From positions 62,001 through 126,000 of the forward strand of contig NZ_KB907793.1 in assembly GCF_000382205.1 (NCBI RefSeq): 64,000 bases of DNA. The letters are read 5' to 3'. How positions within the stretch are numbered: position 1 is the first letter of the stretch; every line of letters starts with the position of its first letter. The notes under the pieces were generated by a model. That model had not been told where the DNA came from. It did not search any database and was given only the letters and a program-made list of their open reading frames with translations. Below, piece after piece: positions 61,314 through 64,000 of the stretch. This stretch comes from Dyadobacter beijingensis DSM 21582 (GTDB lineage Bacteria > Bacteroidota > Bacteroidia > Cytophagales > Spirosomataceae). Made by a program: the position numbers and the translations under genes.

Positions 61314-63317
61314 ATGAAAAAATTACTTCTGAAGACCGCTTTCGGACTCATGCTCTCGGGTCTCTTTTTCCCTACGGTAAATGCGCAGGTAGGCGTCGGT
61401 ACTTTGACCCCGGACGCAAGCGCACAGTTGGACGTGACATCGGCAACGAAGGGGGTACTTGTATCGCGTATGACATCTGCCCAGCGCGGGGCTATTGCAA
61501 GCCCTGCCGATGGTCTGCTCGTATATGATACAGACACGAAAGGTTTTTGGTACCACAAAACCGGTACCGGCTGGACACAGATCAACAATGCGACGTTGTC
61601 ATTGCCCTATGCGGGAAATGAGAATAATGGAGGCACGTTATTTTCGATCACCAACGAGGGAGATGGCACTTCGCTGGAAGGCGTCAACAACAGCATTACC
61701 TCAAGCGTCAGTGCGGTAAGGGGCATTGTGTCCTCTGCTAGTCCGGGGGGCTTCTCTACGGGCGTACGCGGCATTAATAACGGTACCGGGGGACTTGGTA
61801 TTGGCGTCTGGGGCTCGCACGCCGGTTCGGGCTGGGGCGTGTATGGCGTCACTCCTAACGGCATAGGCGTGTACGGGAATGCAAGTGCAAACGGTTACGG
61901 CGTATATGCCAATAGCAACGCCGGCACTGGTCTGTTTGCGGCCAGTAGTAATGGGATACCGGCAAATTTTGCCATTAACAACAATGCTAATAATAACAAC
62001 GTACTAAATGCCAGCACAGTAGGGAACGGCACTGTTGTCAATATAAGTACCACTGGTAATGGCAGAGGTGTGCTGAGTTCTACGGGCGCGGGTATTGCTG
62101 TACATGGCATCACCAACAACCAGACATCAGCGGGTATATTGGGCAATAACAGTGGTGCGGGGGAGGCCGTTGTGGGCCTCACTACCAGCGACATTGCAGG
62201 TGCGGTAGTCGGCCGTAATGATGGGGCAGGATATGGGGTAAGGGGATTTATAGCAACGAACACCAGCGGCACGGCCATCGCCGTTTATGGACAGGTGGGG
62301 ATAAACAGCAGTACCGGTCGGGCCGGCCGTTTTCAGAATTATAACGCCGCTAATACCACAGCTAATACGCTGGAGGTAGAAACGAATGGTAACGGGAATC
62401 CTGATAATACGCAAGGTAATGCTGCCTCTTTCCTGGTGGATAATACCAACAGCGTGGCAGCAGCGGTGAGAGGAGAGGTGACAAGTACGCTCAGCAGTTT
62501 CGGTGCAGCGGGACTGTTTGGGGTTTCCTCGGGTACCGGGGGCTTTGCAGGTCTGTTCCATGCGTCGAACCCCGCTGGCAATGGCCCGGCCCTGGTAGCG
62601 ATAGCAGACGGTCATGGTAATGGCGTAACCGCCAATGCAGGCATCGAAGGACATGGCGTAGAAGCTACCGCAGACGGGACCGGCAATGCGGTTTTTGCCT
62701 GGACGCCCAGTTTCAGTAATGGCAAAGCAGCTCAGTTTGTAAATTATAATACTGCCAATACAAAACCGGTGCTTACCGCTGAAACACACAGCAACGGCAA
62801 TATTGCGTTGTTTAAAAGCGGAAACCCTGCTACTGTAAATGTAGCACGTATCGATGCTAATGGAAAGGGTTTTTTTAATGGCGGTACGCAGAGCAGCGGG
62901 GCCGACCTGGCAGAAGCTTTTGACGTGATAAGCGAAGTGTCTGAATATGAGCCGGGAGATATTTTAAGCATTGCCACTACGAAGGACCGGACCGTGGAAA
63001 AAAGCAATGGAGCCTACTCTTCCCTGGTATTGGGCGTGTATGCAACGAAGCCTGGTGTTTTGCTTACCGAAGAGAATATCGACAGCAACCTGTCCGGAAA
63101 AGTGCCTTTGGGTGTGGTGGGCGTCATCCCGACCAAGGTATGCAAAGAGGGTGGTGCTATTCTGCGGGGAGATTTACTCGTTACTTCAACCATCCCCGGT
63201 GTCGCTATGAAAGCCGATCCGGCCAGGGTAAAACCCGGACAAATTATAGGTAAGGCTTTGCAAAATTTTGATGATGACCGGATTGGTAAAATCAATGTGT
63301 TTGTAAACATTAAATAA
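61314..63317 (+). CDS. Repeat-rich exported surface protein (beta-roll type)
   Basis: 667 residues. ATG at 61314 (the frame is open from a TTG one codon earlier). Signal peptide (TAFGLMLSGLFFPTVNAQ), a common Bacteroidota opening GVGTLTPDASAQLDVTSATKGVLVSRMT, then about 400 residues of short imperfect Gly/Asn/Val repeats (GVWGSHAGSGWGVYG, NGIGVYGNASANGYGVYAN, NGHGVTANAG) typical of solenoid or fibre proteins. The conserved C-terminal domain begins SGADLAEAFDVISEVSEYEPGD and ends IGKINVFVNIK. No known catalytic site. Fibre- or adhesin-like; the exact role is unknown. Confidence 0.85.
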   Translation: MKKLLLKTAFGLMLSGLFFPTVNAQVGVGTLTPDASAQLDVTSATKGVLVSRMTSAQRGAIASPADGLLVYDTDTKGFWYHKTGTGWTQINNATLSLPYAGNENNGGTLFSITNEGDGTSLEGVNNSITSSVSAVRGIVSSASPGGFSTGVRGINNGTGGLGIGVWGSHAGSGWGVYGVTPNGIGVYGNASANGYGVYANSNAGTGLFAASSNGIPANFAINNNANNNNVLNASTVGNGTVVNISTTGNGRGVLSSTGAGIAVHGITNNQTSAGILGNNSGAGEAVVGLTTSDIAGAVVGRNDGAGYGVRGFIATNTSGTAIAVYGQVGINSSTGRAGRFQNYNAANTTANTLEVETNGNGNPDNTQGNAASFLVDNTNSVAAAVRGEVTSTLSSFGAAGLFGVSSGTGGFAGLFHASNPAGNGPALVAIADGHGNGVTANAGIEGHGVEATADGTGNAVFAWTPSFSNGKAAQFVNYNTANTKPVLTAETHSNGNIALFKSGNPATVNVARIDANGKGFFNGGTQSSGADLAEAFDVISEVSEYEPGDILSIATTKDRTVEKSNGAYSSLVLGVYATKPGVLLTEENIDSNLSGKVPLGVVGVIPTKVCKEGGAILRGDLLVTSTIPGVAMKADPARVKPGQIIGKALQNFDDDRIGKINVFVNIK

Positions 63318-63338
63318 AACCTTAATCAACCCAATAGT

Positions 63339-63707
63339 ATGAAACCTTATCTGATCATTTTTGCCATACTTCTGACAGGAACAGCAGCGAAAGCCCAATC
63401 TGCCTTTAAAACCAATGAAAGTATTTCGCGCCAGTTACGAAACGGCACAGCTCCCGGCCTTGTTTACGGCAAAGCGGAGTCCGTCAAAAAAGAAACACCC
63501 ACCGGACCCGTCAGTGTGGAAAGTTCTGGTAAATACATCAGAAATAACGCACTACCGGGGGAAATATCCGAACCGAAAACGCCCGCAGCGAAACGTCAAA
63601 CCGATTTGTCCGGACCAACTAAACCGGCCGTAACCCTGGCAAGTGACAAGCCTGCGGAGAGATTTGCCCCGGTTGAAAAAGTGGTGCCGCCCAAGAGTGA
63701 ACAATAG
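63339..63707 (+). CDS. Small exported protein, unknown function
   Basis: 122 residues. Signal peptide (IIFAILLTGTAAKAQ), then a Lys-, Pro- and Ser-rich mature part without hydrophobic segments (KAESVKKETPTGPVSVESSG, PKTPAAKRQTDLSGPTKPA). Probably disordered and periplasmic or surface exposed. It follows the repeat protein by 21 bp, so it is likely cotranscribed and may be its partner or a linker. No family recognised. Confidence 0.65.
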   Translation: MKPYLIIFAILLTGTAAKAQSAFKTNESISRQLRNGTAPGLVYGKAESVKKETPTGPVSVESSGKYIRNNALPGEISEPKTPAAKRQTDLSGPTKPAVTLASDKPAERFAPVEKVVPPKSEQ

Positions 63708-63800
63708 CTAAATCCCGAACCAATGGCGTCTGAAAATGACAGGCCAGGGCAGTACATTTTTACGGAGATAAAGCAGCTTTGCAAAAAAATACCCCGTAAC

Positions 63801-63827
63801 CGGACACCAGCGTCCGGTTGCGGACAC
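63801..63827. promoter_or_regulatory. Three CGGAC half-sites upstream of an FtsX-type permease
   Basis: CGGACAC at 63801, its inverted form GTCCG at 63812, and CGGACAC again at 63821: two direct copies exactly 20 bp apart with an inverted copy between. It includes the perfect inverted repeats CCGGAC/GTCCGG and GTCCG/CGGAC. No T-run follows, so a terminator is unlikely. A binding site about 115 bp before the permease gene is a candidate. Confidence 0.4.
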
Positions 63828-63940
63828 TAAATCTCACAGGTTGCTAATTAGTACGTTGTTTGTCAGTCGATTAGCTTGGTAAATGCTTTGAGCATGTTAT
63901 TTTAGGCAAAAGTTTCGAGTACTCGTCCATGTAACTACCA

Positions 63941-64000
63941 TGCTAAAATCCTACCTGAAAATTGCCCTGCGCAGCCTGCACAAAAACAGGTTGTTTTCCA
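63941..64000 (+). CDS. Start of an FtsX-like ABC transporter permease (cut by the window edge)
   Basis: The 20 visible codons read MLKSYLKIALRSLHKNRLFS. This is the usual opening of Bacteroidota MacB/FtsX-type permeases (a cytoplasmic amphipathic stretch with K-N-R before the first helix). The rest lies outside the window, so the identification rests on this motif. Confidence 0.75.

Noticed and set aside
62127-62789. 220-codon minus-strand frame opposite the repeat protein
   Set aside because: A consequence of the repeats; Cys/Arg-rich shadow.
1-64000. tRNA, rRNA, CRISPR arrays, complete insertion sequences or prophage
   Set aside because: I looked for these and saw no cloverleaf, no regular repeat-spacer array, no transposase or integrase, and no phage structural genes.

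Overview
The window looks like chromosomal DNA of a Gram-negative member of the Bacteroidota, most likely the Cytophagales (Dyadobacter/Spirosoma-like; the genus is an inference). The evidence is a SusC/SusD pair with a FecR-type anti-sigma factor, a protein with a type IX secretion C-terminal sorting domain, LytS/LytTR regulation, DUF5777 and DUF2079 proteins, and several Bacteroidota-type promoters (TAnnTTTG). I see no rRNA, tRNA, CRISPR array, intact insertion sequence or prophage.

Layout. (1) 0.2-5.9 kb: VOC protein, then a TetR-type regulator divergent from a three-gene envelope exporter (ABC with eroded nucleotide-binding motifs, HlyD, TolC), with a perfect palindrome in the shared promoter region. 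(2) 6-9.8 kb: outer-membrane protein, fasciclin lipoprotein, LytS/LytTR pair. (3) 9.75-17.5 kb: a universal-stress-protein island (three intact USP proteins, BON, cation P-type ATPase) littered with relics: the tail of an Mg-type P-ATPase, an internally deleted CoA-transferase, a frameshifted USP, and DUF4136 and BON ends. (4) 17.5-27.1 kb: a five-gene heavy-metal RND efflux operon (Rieske, DUF5777, YceI, RND fused to TolC, adaptor) next to its two-component system. Tandem CTTAAG boxes with an 11-bp period lie in front of both the operon and the regulator. (5) 27.2-27.4 kb: more relics, including the end of an Hsp20. (6) 27.7-40.9 kb: a polysaccharide utilisation locus (GH95, HGSNAT-like membrane acetyltransferase, GH89, SusD, SusC, FecR-type anti-sigma, ECF sigma).

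(7) 41-47.4 kb: a redox/electrophile group (DJ-1/PfpI, alpha/beta hydrolase, flavodoxin-fold oxidoreductase, Crp/Fnr regulator, two SDR/HxlR divergent pairs). (8) 47.5-51.6 kb: an iron-uptake unit (small Cys-motif protein, TonB siderophore receptor, PepSY membrane protein). (9) 51.7-54.6 kb: methyltransferase-glycosyltransferase fusion and DUF2079 membrane protein. (10) 55-64 kb: large T9SS surface protein, lipoprotein, an ECF sigma factor with a protein that appears to join an inner-membrane anti-sigma region to an outer-membrane beta-barrel, a repeat-rich surface protein, and the start of an FtsX-type permease.

The observation I rate highest is the sigma/anti-sigma-barrel pair at 59.1-61.0 kb, which resembles the dual-membrane-spanning anti-sigma (Dma) systems reported in Bacteroides. 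Next are the 4 x 11-bp regulator box array at 24.97-25.01 kb and the clustered gene decay in the stress island.
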